A DNA stretch of 64,000 nt from Pseudomonas eucalypticola (lineage in GTDB: Bacteria; Pseudomonadota; Gammaproteobacteria; Pseudomonadales; Pseudomonadaceae), in assembly GCF_013374995.1 (NCBI RefSeq), contig NZ_CP056030.1, positions 6,108,501 through 6,172,500 on the forward strand, written 5' to 3'. Position 1 is the first letter of the stretch, and each line of letters opens with the position of its first letter. The notes beneath the pieces were generated by a model, which had not been told where the DNA came from, ran no database searches, and was given only the letters and a program-made list of their open reading frames with translations. Positions 55,028 through 63,651 of the stretch are shown in pieces. The translations under genes and the position numbers were made by a program.

Positions 55028-56386
55028 TTACAACAGCGGGATCGAGTAGCTCACGATCACGCGGTTTTCGTCCTGGTCGCGTTGGCCAGGGATGTCGTTG
55101 CGCCACATGGCGTTTTTCCACATCAGGCCCAGGCCCTTGAAGGTGCCTTGCGGTACGACGTAGGCCAGGGTCAGGTCGCGTTCCCACTCGGAACGGCCGG
55201 AACCGGCCACCGCGCCACTGGTGGCCACGGTGTCGATGTTGTCGCCACGCAGGTACACCAAGCCGGCGGTAGCGCCAGGGAAGCCGATGGCCGAGAAGTC
55301 ATACGAGTAGCGCGCCTGCCAGGTGCGCTCGCCGGCACGGCCGAACTTCTGGATCTGCATGTCGGTGATGGTGTAGTTCGACGAGCCGTCGCCCTGGTTC
55401 AGCCACGGGAAGTCCGAGCTGCCGTTGCTGACCTGGTAGCCACCGCCGAAGGTGTGGCCGGCCACGGTGTACAGGAACAGGCCGCTGTACAGGTTGTTGT
55501 CCACCGGGCCCTTGCCGCTGGCCACGCCGCTGTAGTTGCCGGTGGTGTAGTAGGCCGCATCGTTGCCGTTGGCGCCGTCGTCGGTGCTGTGGAACACGCG
55601 CAGGTCGGACTTCAGCACGCCCGGGCCGATGGCCCAGTTGTGGACCAGGCCCAGGAAGTGCTGCTTGTAGAATTGGTCCAGCTCACCGTAGTAGTACTGG
55701 ACCAGCAGGTCCTTGGTGATCTTGTAGTCGGCACCGGCGTAGTAGAACTTGTTGCTGCGCTCGCCAATGTTGCTGTTGCCACTGCCGTTGGCGCCGCTGA
55801 TGGACAGGTTCTCGTTGTTGCTGGAGTTACGCCCCTTGACCTGGCTGATCTGGCCGGCGGTCAGGGTCAGGTCCTTGATGTCGTTCGAGGTGATCTGGCC
55901 GCCCTGGAAGGTTTGCGGCAGCAGACGACCATCGTTGTACTGGATGACCGGCAGCTTGGGCATCAGGGTGCCCAGTTTCAGCTCGGTCTTGGAGATCTTG
56001 GCCTTGGCGGTCAGACCCAGGCTGGCGAAATCGTCGGCAGCCTGGTTGCCATCGCTCGGGAACACGGTACCACCGTCCAGGGTGCCGGTAGGGTTACCGT
56101 GCTTGGCGGTGCTGGAGTCCAGCTTCACGCCCAGCAGGCCAATGGCATCCACGCCGAAGCCGACGGTGCCGGCGGTGTAACCCGATTGGTATTCGAGCTG
56201 GAAGCCCTGGCCCCATTCAGCGGTGTAGTTGGCATTCTTGGCGGCGGCCGAGTCGCGGTTGTCGGTGTTGATGTAGTAGTTGCGCAGCTTCAGCGTGGCT
56301 TTGCTGTCTTCGAGAAAGCCTTCAGCGCTGGCTTGAGACGCCAACACGCCAACAGCCACGGCCAGAGCCAGGGAGGACTTGTACAT
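55028..56386 (-). CDS. OprD-family outer-membrane porin
   Basis: The 452-aa protein has a signal peptide MYKSSLALAVAVGVLASQAS and mature start EGFLEDSKATLKLRNYYINT, the OprD opening. The rest is a beta-barrel: GFQLEYQSGYTAGTVGFGVD, LLVQYYYGELDQFYKQHFLG and a C-terminus ENRVIVSYSIPLL. OprD-type porins admit specific small anions or amino acids. Position among sulfonate genes suggests an organosulfur substrate, which is inference. Confidence 0.92.
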   Translation of the reverse strand: MYKSSLALAVAVGVLASQASAEGFLEDSKATLKLRNYYINTDNRDSAAAKNANYTAEWGQGFQLEYQSGYTAGTVGFGVDAIGLLGVKLDSSTAKHGNPTGTLDGGTVFPSDGNQAADDFASLGLTAKAKISKTELKLGTLMPKLPVIQYNDGRLLPQTFQGGQITSNDIKDLTLTAGQISQVKGRNSSNNENLSISGANGSGNSNIGERSNKFYYAGADYKITKDLLVQYYYGELDQFYKQHFLGLVHNWAIGPGVLKSDLRVFHSTDDGANGNDAAYYTTGNYSGVASGKGPVDNNLYSGLFLYTVAGHTFGGGYQVSNGSSDFPWLNQGDGSSNYTITDMQIQKFGRAGERTWQARYSYDFSAIGFPGATAGLVYLRGDNIDTVATSGAVAGSGRSEWERDLTLAYVVPQGTFKGLGLMWKNAMWRNDIPGQRDQDENRVIVSYSIPLL

Positions 56387-56802
56387 GTGTTGCTCCTGTA
56401 ATGATTCTAATTCTTGTCTTGCTCCAGTCACGGGTCTGCTGCCCATTCACGCTGGAGTTGTGGCGATTAGCGCCAGTTGCGAACACCGCGTCAATCGCTC
56501 TAGGTCGCTTTACGACGATGGTCTATGTCCATTTTGTGACGACCAAGGGTAAATAATATTTCATAAGTCCAAAATGAATTGTTTCATCTTTTATCAGAAC
56601 ATTTTGGAATAACAGCGCGGACTTACCCACCCCTATGGCCTCTATGCTGTATCGACCTCTAAGCTAATGACTAAACAGTCTTTGCAAAATTTTTTTTAGA
56701 TCGTTTAGCTTTCAAAACACCGGACCACCGGACATTCCGTCACCCTTCCCCCCTGCACTGCCAGTGCGCTTCGAGGTGCCCATGTCCGGCCAGCGTCCAC
56801 GC
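56387..56802. promoter_or_regulatory. 416-base divergent region between the porin and an SsuA-like gene
   Basis: No gene is seen. The right half is AT-rich. At 56660-56710 the sequence TAAGCTAATGACTAAA followed by TTAGATC about 25 bases later closely resembles a block before tauA (58199). This is probably a shared sulfur-starvation promoter. The left part near 56540-56600 is AT-rich with candidate porin promoter elements that I could not assign. Confidence 0.6.
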
Positions 56803-57735
56803 ATGAAGAATATTTTAATCGCCGCCCTCAGCCTGTTCATCCTGGCGCCTACGGCGCAGGCGGTGGAAACGCTGCGTATCGGCTACCAGAAGTCCTCGAC
56901 CCTGATCACCTTGCTCAAGCAGCAAGGCACGCTGGAGAAAGACCTGGCCCGGCAAGGCATCGAGGTGAGCTGGCACGAGTTTCCCAGCGGGTTGCCACTG
57001 CTGGAGTCGCTGAACGTGGGCAACGTCGACATCAGCGCCGACGTCGCCGACACCGTGCCGGTATTCGCCCAGGCCGCGGGTGCCACCCTTACCTACTTCG
57101 CCCAGGAGACGGCGTCGCCCCAAGCCCAGGCCATCGTGGTGCGCCAGGACAGCCCCGTGCAGTCGCTGGCCGACCTGAAGGGCAAGAAAGTAGCGGTGAC
57201 CAAGGCTGCTGGCACCCACTACCTACTGATCGCCGCCCTGAACAAGGCGGGCCTGAAGTTCAGTGACATCCAGCCGGCGTACCTGACCCCCGCCGATGGC
57301 CGCGCAGCCTTTGAAAACGGCAAGGTCGATGCCTGGGTAACATGGGAGCCCTTCCTGACCAGCGTGCAGCGCCAGCTGCCTACCCGTACCCTGGCCGATG
57401 GCACCGGCCTGGCCCAATACAAGCGCTACTACCTGACCGGCACTGCCTATGCCAAGGCCCACCCCGAAGTGCTCAAACTCGTGTTCGCCGAGTTGCAGAA
57501 GGCTGGCGAATGGACCAAGGCCCACCCCGACCAGGCTGCCGCCATACTGGGGCCGCTGTGGGGCAACCTTGACAGCGCCACGGTGGAGGCTGCCAACCTG
57601 CACCGCACCTACCAGGTGCAAGCAGTGCAACCCGACCAACTGGGCGAGCAACAGAAAATCGCCGACGCGTTCTTTGCCGCCGGACTGTTGCCCAAAGCAG
57701 TCGATACCCGCGGCGTAGGTATCTGGCACCCCTGA
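56803..57735 (+). CDS. Aliphatic sulfonate ABC transporter substrate-binding protein, SsuA-like
   Basis: The 310-aa protein has a signal peptide MKNILIAALSLFILAPTAQA and mature VETLRIGYQKSSTLITLLKQ. VFAQAAGATLTYFAQETAS, DLKGKKVAVTKAAGTHYLLI and GRAAFENGKVDAWVTWEPFL are SsuA blocks. It has no permease or ATPase beside it and is followed by a long repeat, then tauABCD. It may feed the SsuBC or TauBC core. Confidence 0.92.
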   Translation: MKNILIAALSLFILAPTAQAVETLRIGYQKSSTLITLLKQQGTLEKDLARQGIEVSWHEFPSGLPLLESLNVGNVDISADVADTVPVFAQAAGATLTYFAQETASPQAQAIVVRQDSPVQSLADLKGKKVAVTKAAGTHYLLIAALNKAGLKFSDIQPAYLTPADGRAAFENGKVDAWVTWEPFLTSVQRQLPTRTLADGTGLAQYKRYYLTGTAYAKAHPEVLKLVFAELQKAGEWTKAHPDQAAAILGPLWGNLDSATVEAANLHRTYQVQAVQPDQLGEQQKIADAFFAAGLLPKAVDTRGVGIWHP

Positions 57736-57770
57736 AAACGGGTCCTTCACGGAATCCCAGGAAAGCTGAT

Positions 57771-58165
57771 GGTGCCTACAAAGATCTGTAGTGAACAAAC
57801 AAGGCGGACCAGGTGATCTCACAGGCATAACTGGTCCGGAACAAATGTGGGACCAGGCTTGCCTGGGAAGCGCCGCGCGGGCGGCGCTCGATCTCAACAG
57901 CGACACTACAACATCGCCTGGCGCCTTGAAGCCTTGGCGTAATCCCCAGCCGAGAGCTCCGATGAACAACCCTATCGGCCCGTCTTGCAATCGCATCAAG
58001 GCCACCAGATGCATGTCTTGGTTTTTCCTGCGCCCTTGAAACCGAGCGCCGCCCGCGCGGCGCTTCCCAGGCAAGCCTGGTCCCACATCCGTTTCGGGCC
58101 AGTTCTGCCTGGGACATCACCTGATCCGCTCTGTTTGCTCACCGCAGATCCGTGGTGGTGCCACC
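57771..58165. repeat. Long inverted repeat element with about 46-bp perfect arms
   Basis: The 46 bases at 57845-57890 are the perfect reverse complement of 58043-58088. Weaker complementarity continues outward to about 57771 and 58165. The 152-base centre has no convincing gene. The element separates the SsuA-like gene from tauA. It looks like a dispersed non-autonomous element; I recall similar sequences in P. putida genomes but cannot confirm it here. Confidence 0.8.
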
Positions 58166-58198
58166 AAATTTCAGGGGTACCGCAAGAAGAACCAAACA

Positions 58199-58245
58199 TA
58201 AGCTAATGCTAAAACGTTATTTATTTGGCAATTCTTAGATCAATT
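58199..58245 (+). promoter_or_regulatory. Promoter block before tauA shared with the SsuA-like gene
   Basis: TAAGCTAATGCTAAAACG, an AT-rich stretch and TTAGATCAATTAG match the block at 56660-56710 in order and spacing. It ends about 50 bases before the tauA start. CysB control under sulfate limitation is the obvious candidate, from family knowledge. Confidence 0.6.
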
Positions 58246-58295
58246 AGTCTCCATCATCACCCTAGCCGTCTGGCCGCCTGATGAGGAGCTACACC

Positions 58296-59270
58296 ATGTC
58301 TAAGCTCAACCCCCTTCGCCTGTTGGCGGCCCTCTCCCTGGCAGGCGCCGCGTTCATGGCTCAGGCAACGGACTTCACCGTCGCCTACCAGACCACCGTC
58401 GACCCGGCCAAAGTGGCCCAGGCCGATGGCGCCTATGAAAGGGCCACGCAGTCGAAGATCAGCTGGCGCAAATTCGACGGCGGCTCGCAGGTCATCACCG
58501 CTGTTGCCTCGGGCGACGTGCAGATCGGCTATGTCGGCTCCAGCCCGCTGGCGGCCGCCGCCACCCGCCAACTGCCGGTTGAAACCTTCCTTATCGCCAC
58601 CCAGATCGGTGCCGCCGAGGCCCTGGTAGCCCGTAACGGTGCGGGCATCAACAGCCCGCAGGACCTGGTCGGCAAGAAGATTGCCGTGCCCTTCGTGTCC
58701 ACCGGCCACTACAGCCTGCTGGCCGCGCTGAAGCAATGGAAGATCGACCCGTCGAAAGTCACCATTCTTAACCTTGACCCACCGGCCATCATTGCCGCCT
58801 GGAAGCGTGGCGACATCGACGCCACCTACGTCTGGGACCCTGCCCTGGGCGTGACCAAGGAGAGCGGCAAGGTGCTGATTACCTCGGGTGAGCTGGCCAA
58901 GGTCGGCGCACCGACCTTTGACGCCTGGATCGTGCGCAAGGATTTCGCCGCCAAGCACCCCGAGATCGTCAAGGCCTTCGCCAAGGTGACCCTGGACGCC
59001 TACGCCGACTACCGCAAAGACCCGAAAGCCTGGCTGGCCAACCAGAGCAACGTCGACAAGCTGGTGAAGCTGTCCGGTGCCAAGGTCGCTGATATTCCGC
59101 TGCTGTTGCAGGGCAACGTCTACCCGCTGGCGGCTGACCAGGTCACCGCTCTGGGCGCGCCGACCACCCAGGCCATCACCGACACCGCCACCTTTCTCAA
59201 GGAACAAGGCAAGGTCGACGCCGTGCTGCCCGACTACGCCCCGTACGTAAGCGCGCAGTTCGTTCAATAA
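58296..59270 (+). CDS. tauA: Taurine ABC transporter substrate-binding protein TauA
   Basis: TauA binds taurine in the periplasm. The 324-aa protein has a signal peptide MSKLNPLRLLAALSLAGAAF ending AQA and mature TDFTVAYQTTVDPAKVAQAD. VQIGYVGSSPLAAAATRQLP and GDIDATYVWDPALGVTKESG are TauA blocks. It opens tauABCD; tauB follows after 57 bases. Confidence 0.95.
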   Translation: MSKLNPLRLLAALSLAGAAFMAQATDFTVAYQTTVDPAKVAQADGAYERATQSKISWRKFDGGSQVITAVASGDVQIGYVGSSPLAAAATRQLPVETFLIATQIGAAEALVARNGAGINSPQDLVGKKIAVPFVSTGHYSLLAALKQWKIDPSKVTILNLDPPAIIAAWKRGDIDATYVWDPALGVTKESGKVLITSGELAKVGAPTFDAWIVRKDFAAKHPEIVKAFAKVTLDAYADYRKDPKAWLANQSNVDKLVKLSGAKVADIPLLLQGNVYPLAADQVTALGAPTTQAITDTATFLKEQGKVDAVLPDYAPYVSAQFVQ

Positions 59271-59327
59271 TCCGGCCGCTTGCCTGACGCCTGGACAAAT
59301 GCCACTGGCCAAAAGGAGCCCATACCC

Positions 59328-60119
59328 ATGGCCCTGCTACAACTCGAGCGCATCAGCGCACAGTACCCCGGCGCCAGCACGCCGGTGCTGGCCGACATCA
59401 ACCTGTCCCTGGGCCCGCAACAGCTGCTGGTGGCCCTGGGTCCTTCAGGCAGCGGCAAGACCTCGCTGTTGAACCTGATCGCCGGTTTCGTGGAGCCCAG
59501 CGCCGGGCGCATTACCCTCGACGGCGTACCGGTCAAAGGCCCCAGCGCCGAACGCGGCGTGGTGTTCCAGGACGATGCCCTGCTGCCCTGGCAGGACGTC
59601 CTCGCCAACGTTGCCTTCGGCCTGGAGCTGGCCGGCGTGCCTCGCGAGAAACGTGAACAGCGGGCACGGGAAATGCTCGCCCTGGTGGACTTGGCCGACT
59701 TCGGCAGCCGGCGTATCTGGCAGCTTTCGGGCGGCCAGAAGCAGCGCGTGGGCCTGGCCCGCGCCCTGGCCGCAGACCCACGCGTGCTACTGATGGACGA
59801 ACCCTTCGGCGCCCTCGACGCCTTCACCCGCGAGCAGATGCAGGAACTGCTGCTGCAGGTATGGAAGCGCACCGCCAAGCCGGTGTTCCTGATTACCCAC
59901 GACATCGAAGAAGCGGTGTTCCTGGCCACCGACCTGATCCTGCTGGCGCCCAACCCGGGCCAGGTGGTCGAACGCCTGCACCTGGATTTCGGCCAGCGCT
60001 ACGGCGCCGGTGAATCGGCGCGGTCGATCAAGTCCGACCCGCGCTTCATCGAAACCCGCGAACACGTGTTGTCCCGCGTGTTTTCCCAACGTACCGCACT
60101 GCAACAGGAGCCGGCATGA
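59328..60119 (+). CDS. tauB: Taurine ABC transporter ATPase TauB
   Basis: TauB powers taurine import. The 263-aa protein has Walker [20 protein letters not shown], signature [15 protein letters not shown], Walker [16 protein letters not shown] and switch [14 protein letters not shown]. The TauB-type [15 protein letters not shown]-loop is clear. The end overlaps tauC by four bases. Confidence 0.95.
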   Translation: MALLQLERISAQYPGASTPVLADINLSLGPQQLLVALGPSGSGKTSLLNLIAGFVEPSAGRITLDGVPVKGPSAERGVVFQDDALLPWQDVLANVAFGLELAGVPREKREQRAREMLALVDLADFGSRRIWQLSGGQKQRVGLARALAADPRVLLMDEPFGALDAFTREQMQELLLQVWKRTAKPVFLITHDIEEAVFLATDLILLAPNPGQVVERLHLDFGQRYGAGESARSIKSDPRFIETREHVLSRVFSQRTALQQEPA

Positions 60120-60949
60120 GCAGCTACGAGATTCCCGCCAGCGCCCAGCCAGCAGTGGCCACGCCGTTGAAACCACGCCGCCAGTTGAGCACACGCGCCA
60201 TCAGCACCCTGACCCTGCTGGCCTTGCTGGCCCTGTGGTGGGCGGTCACGGCCAGCGGCCTGATTGAGCCACTGTTCCTGCCCTCGCCTATCGCCGTGCT
60301 GCAGAAAGGCTGGCTGCTGGCGACCGAAGGCTACATGGACGCTACCCTGTGGCAGCACCTGGGTGCCAGCTTGAGCCGTATCGGCCTGGCCCTGGGTTTC
60401 GCCATTCTGACCGCGATTCCCATCGGCATCGCCATCGGCACCAACCGCATCGCCCGCGGCATCTTCGACCCATTGATCGAGTTCTACCGCCCGATTCCGC
60501 CACTGGCCTACCTACCGCTGATCGTGATCTGGTGCGGCATTGGCGAGTTGTCGAAGGTACTGCTGATCTACCTGGCCATCTTCGCCCCCATCGCCATCGC
60601 CACCGCCACCGGCGTGCGCACCGTGGACCCGGCCAAGCTGCGTGCCGCGCAATCGCTGGGCGCCACCCGTGCGCAATTGATCCGCCACGTGATCCTGCCC
60701 AGCGCCCTGCCCGACATCCTCACCGGGGTGCGCATCGGCTTGGGCGTGGGCTGGTCGACCCTGGTCGCCGCCGAACTGATCGCCGCCACCAGCGGCCTGG
60801 GTTTCATGGTGCAGTCGGCGGCGCAGTTCCTGGTCACCGACGTGGTGATCCTGGGCATCCTGGTGATCGCCGTCATCGCCTTCGCCCTGGAAATGGGCCT
60901 GCGCGCCCTGCAACGCAAACTGGTTCCCTGGCACGGCCAAGGTCATTGA
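60116..60949 (+). CDS. tauC: Taurine ABC transporter permease TauC
   Basis: TauC is the membrane channel for taurine. The 277-aa protein has about six helices beginning [22 protein letters not shown] text after a basic N-terminus. [20 protein letters not shown] and [20 protein letters not shown] with [17 protein letters not shown] are the family EAA blocks. The start overlaps the tauB stop; tauD follows after 34 bases. Confidence 0.95.
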   Translation: MSSYEIPASAQPAVATPLKPRRQLSTRAISTLTLLALLALWWAVTASGLIEPLFLPSPIAVLQKGWLLATEGYMDATLWQHLGASLSRIGLALGFAILTAIPIGIAIGTNRIARGIFDPLIEFYRPIPPLAYLPLIVIWCGIGELSKVLLIYLAIFAPIAIATATGVRTVDPAKLRAAQSLGATRAQLIRHVILPSALPDILTGVRIGLGVGWSTLVAAELIAATSGLGFMVQSAAQFLVTDVVILGILVIAVIAFALEMGLRALQRKLVPWHGQGH

Positions 60950-60983
60950 TCGATCGCCGCTTACCTTGAATAACGAGATAGCC

Positions 60984-61817
60984 ATGAGCCTGACCATCAC
61001 CCCTATCAGCCCTGCCATTGGCGCCGTCATCAGCGGCATCGACATCGCCCAGCCGATCACGGCCGAGCACCGCGATGCCATCGAGCAGGCGCTGCTCAAG
61101 CACCACGTGATCTTCTTCCGCGACCAGCCGATCACCCCCCAACAGCAGGCGCGTTTCGCCGCCCAGTTCGGCGACCTGCACATTCACCCCATCTACCCCA
61201 ACGTGCCGGAACAGCCCGAAGTGCTGATCCTGGACACCGCCGTGACAGACGTACGCGACAACGCCATCTGGCACACCGACGTGACCTTCCTGCCCACCCC
61301 GGCCATGGGCGCGGTACTGAGTGCAAAACTGATTCCGCCGTATGGTGGCGATACCCTGTGGGCCAGCGGGATCGCCGCCTACGAGGCGCTTTCCGAGCCT
61401 TTGAAGCGGCTGTTGGACGCCCTGACCGCCACCCATGACTTCACCAAATCCTTCCCGCTGGAGCGCTTCGGCAGCACCCCGCAAGACCTGGCGCGCTGGG
61501 AAGAAGCCCGCCGCAAGAACCCGCCGATCAGCCACCCCGTGATTCGTACCCACCCGGTCAGCGGGCGCAAGTCCTTGTTCGTCAGCGATGGCTTCACCAC
61601 CCGCATCAACGAGCTGGAGGCGGCGGAAAGCGACGCCATCCTGAAGTTGCTATTCGCCCACGCCACCCGCCCGGAATTCTTCGTCCGCTGGCGCTGGCAG
61701 GAGAACGACGTGGCGTTCTGGGACAACCGCAGCACGCAGCATTACGCAGTGGATGATTACCGCCCGGCGCGGCGGGTGATGCAGCGGGCGACGATTCTGG
61801 GTGATGCGCCGTTCTGA
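60984..61817 (+). CDS. tauD: Taurine dioxygenase TauD
   Basis: TauD is a 2-oxoglutarate/Fe(II) dioxygenase that hydroxylates taurine, releasing sulfite. The 277-aa protein has [20 protein letters not shown], the metal ligands in [17 protein letters not shown] (His-x-Asp) and the distal His in [20 protein letters not shown] with the 2OG-binding Arg. The start MSLTITP is used. It ends the tau operon. Confidence 0.95.
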   Translation: MSLTITPISPAIGAVISGIDIAQPITAEHRDAIEQALLKHHVIFFRDQPITPQQQARFAAQFGDLHIHPIYPNVPEQPEVLILDTAVTDVRDNAIWHTDVTFLPTPAMGAVLSAKLIPPYGGDTLWASGIAAYEALSEPLKRLLDALTATHDFTKSFPLERFGSTPQDLARWEEARRKNPPISHPVIRTHPVSGRKSLFVSDGFTTRINELEAAESDAILKLLFAHATRPEFFVRWRWQENDVAFWDNRSTQHYAVDDYRPARRVMQRATILGDAPF

Positions 61818-61854
61818 GACACCTCAGGCGATTCGCCCTCCCGGTATGCAAGGA

Positions 61855-61925
61855 AAAATCCTCACGATCATGAGGTTTTTAATTAAATTGCTGGCTGAAA
61901 ACCTAAAATCCTCACGACCATGAGG
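61855..61925. repeat. Two tandem palindromic sites 50 bases apart
   Basis: AAAATCCTCACGATCATGAG at 61855 recurs at 61905 with one base changed. The core CCTCA-N6-TGAGG is a near-perfect palindrome. Both lie between the tauD stop and the 3' end of the small gene at 61962, so they are not upstream of any gene I can see. They resemble operator pairs of antitoxin or Xre-type regulators. Confidence 0.65.
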
Positions 61926-61961
61926 ATTACTCTCCAACGATGAGTCAGAACCGGCGCGTGG

Positions 61962-62210
61962 CTACCTTTCAACCCCAATCAAGCCATGCATACGCTCCAG
62001 TACGTCGCACCCTTCTTGGAGCAGGTGACAGGCCACGTCGGCAACCACATTCAGGTCCTTGCCCTCGATCGAGCATGAATTCATGCAGGAAAGGCATTCC
62101 ATGAGATTGCGCACGGCCTGGAAGCGGCGGGTGGCGAATTCAAAGAGGTCTAGGTCGGGGCAGTCGGGGTTGATCAGGAAGATCGGGGGTGAGGCGTCTT
62201 GGTTGGTCAT
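61962..62210 (-). CDS. Small conserved-looking hypothetical protein, 82 aa
   Basis: The protein starts MTNQDASPPIFLINPDCPDL and has NLMECLSCMNSCSIEGKDLN and a helical C-terminus HLLQEGCDVLERMHGLIGVE. Five Cys are present, two in CLSCMNSC-like spacing. No known fold is recognised. An AGGGA box lies eight bases before the ATG, and a structured leader precedes it. It resembles small Pseudomonas proteins found behind similar leaders, but I cannot name the family. Confidence 0.6.
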   Translation of the reverse strand: MTNQDASPPIFLINPDCPDLDLFEFATRRFQAVRNLMECLSCMNSCSIEGKDLNVVADVACHLLQEGCDVLERMHGLIGVER

Positions 62211-62234
62211 GGCTAAGTCCCTAAAGCTGATGAA

Positions 62235-62340
62235 CCGCCACCATCGTTTGCACGCGATTTCAGGGTGGCGGCTGTGCGCAGGTGTGCAAAACCGGGCTTT
62301 AGATCCGGCAGACCCGAAGGTCTCCCACGCACAGCCACCA
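62235..62340 (-). ncRNA. Candidate structured leader RNA of the 82-aa gene
   Basis: Read on the minus strand, GGTGGCTGTGCG (62339-62328) pairs with CGCACAGCCGCCACC (62278-62264), a 12-bp stem with a three-base bulge. Inside is a GACC-UUCG-GGUC hairpin (62322-62311) and a CCGG/CCGG stem. The downstream strand CCGCCACC (62271-62264) can instead pair with GGTGGCGG (62242-62235), close to the start codon. Two exclusive structures suggest a switch or attenuator. No ligand is known. Confidence 0.55.
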
Positions 62341-62350
62341 TAAAGCCGAA

Positions 62351-62374
62351 CAGCAGACATGAATATGCCTGCTG
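62351..62374. other. Hairpin in the leader upstream region
   Basis: CAGCAGACAT-GAAT-ATGCCTGCTG forms a 10-pair stem with one mismatch. Flanking it, a GTGTGCAAA...GCTTTAGA stretch (62282-62304) recurs inverted at 62394-62416, so the whole block is palindromic around 62349. The remaining 62417-62526 shows nothing I can assign. Confidence 0.5.
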
Positions 62375-62528
62375 TGCAGATTGATGGCTACAGCGTCTAA
62401 AGCACGGGTTTGCACGCCCGGTCGCTGATGCTCAGCAACGCAGAGGACTATAGGGCGATGCCCCAGGCATCACTACCCGGCCACTTCCGATAACACCGTG
62501 GGAAAAATCCCAACATTTGTGGTGCCCG

Positions 62529-62656
62529 CTTCCCGAGCTTCGCCCGGTCCCACATGGGCGCGCGCCCCATCTTGAACTGACCCCAAAAAGTTGGATGTGG
62601 GTGTGCAACTTTTTGGAGTCAGTTCATCCCTGTGGGACCGGGCGAAGCTCGGGAAG
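62529..62656. repeat. Inverted pair of REP-like arms
   Basis: The 26 bases at 62529-62554 are the exact reverse complement of 62631-62656 and contain the REP-like core seen at 22212 and 43386. Between the arms lies an IS3-type end palindrome (62573-62626). Confidence 0.8.
62573..62626. mobile_element. Back-to-back IS3-family-like terminal repeats without a transposase
   Basis: TGAACTGACCCCAAAAAGTTG (62573-62593) is repeated inverted at 62606-62626 with one base changed; only 12 bases lie between. The TGAACTGACCCC...AAAGTTG text is typical of IS3-family ends. No transposase remains, so this is a remnant, a deletion product or a very small element. Confidence 0.6.
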
Positions 62657-62670
62657 GGAACGACGCGGTT

Positions 62671-63597
62671 CTATTTCAAGACAGCGCTGCTGACATCCAC
62701 ATGCGTGGGCAACAACCGGTTCTGATAAAACAGATCCGCCGTCACCTGCTGCGCCGCCATGATCGTGTCGTCGATCGGCGAGATCGGCGATGGCGGGCGG
62801 TTGTCGATGTACTGCGCCACTACCGGCTTGGGCAGGCTCATGTTGCCGGCCAGCAAGTTAATGCTCTCGTCACGCTGGCTGCGGGTGAGTGCTTCGGCCT
62901 GGCTGAGTTCGTCGAGCAGACTGTGAATGAAGGGGCCATTCTGCTCCGCGTACTGGCGCCGGGCGGTGTACAGCGGGCCGGACAGGCCCAGGCCGGTGCC
63001 GTCGGCGAGCTTGCGGGTGTGGCCTTCGCTGAGCGCCAGCGAGGAGTAAGGGTCCCAGATCACCCAGGCGTCGACGCTGCCTTGCTCGAACGCGGCGCGG
63101 GCGTCGGCGGGGCTGAGGTAGATGGGCTGGATGTCCTTGTAGTTCAGGCCGGCCTTGTTCAGCGCGCGCAGGATCAGGTTGTGGGAGCTGGAGCCTTTCT
63201 GGAAGGCGACTTTCTTGCCCTTCAGCTCGGCCACGCTGTGCAACGGGCTATCGTTTTTCACCAGGATGACTTCAGCGGCAGGCTTGGAAGGTTCCGCGCC
63301 GATGTACACCAGGTCCGCACCGGCCGCCTGGGCGAACAGCGGCGGGATATCGCCAGTGGAGCCTACGTCCAGGGCGCCCACGTTGAGTGCTTCCAGCATC
63401 TGCGGGCCAGCGGGGAATTCGATCCACTGCACGTTGGTTTGCGGGAACTGCTTTTCCAGCAGCCCGTGTTCCTTGGCCAGCACCAGGGCGATGGAGCCCT
63501 TCTGGTAGCCGATGCGCAGCGCGGCCGGGTCGGCCAGTGCGTTGAAGGTCAGGGCGAGCAGGGACAAGCCGGCCGCCAGGCGTGCTAGTGGTTTCAT
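62671..63597 (-). CDS. Aliphatic sulfonate/sulfate-ester ABC substrate-binding protein, SsuA-like
   Basis: The 308-aa protein has a signal peptide MKPLARLAAGLSLLALTFNA and mature DPAALRIGYQKGSIALVLAK. PPLFAQAAGADLVYIGAEPS, ELKGKKVAFQKGSSSHNLIL and ARAAFEQGSVDAWVIWDPYS are SsuA-family blocks. It aligns across the region broken in the operon ssuA, which is how the frameshift was located. No permease is adjacent. An aldo/keto reductase gene lies 54 bases upstream on the same strand and is probably cotranscribed. Confidence 0.92.
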   Translation of the reverse strand: MKPLARLAAGLSLLALTFNALADPAALRIGYQKGSIALVLAKEHGLLEKQFPQTNVQWIEFPAGPQMLEALNVGALDVGSTGDIPPLFAQAAGADLVYIGAEPSKPAAEVILVKNDSPLHSVAELKGKKVAFQKGSSSHNLILRALNKAGLNYKDIQPIYLSPADARAAFEQGSVDAWVIWDPYSSLALSEGHTRKLADGTGLGLSGPLYTARRQYAEQNGPFIHSLLDELSQAEALTRSQRDESINLLAGNMSLPKPVVAQYIDNRPPSPISPIDDTIMAAQQVTADLFYQNRLLPTHVDVSSAVLK

Positions 63598-63651
63598 CTG
63601 GAATCTCGCAAGGCAGGGCCGGGGAACGAAAAGTCCCCCGGCTTGGAAAGG

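Noticed and set aside
57223..58199. Several open frames inside the inverted repeat element
   Set aside because: They follow repeat arms on both strands and lack ribosome-binding sites and family text; treated as repeat DNA.
61855..61925. CRISPR array
   Set aside because: Only two repeat copies with a single 29-base interval and no cas genes; better explained as paired operators.
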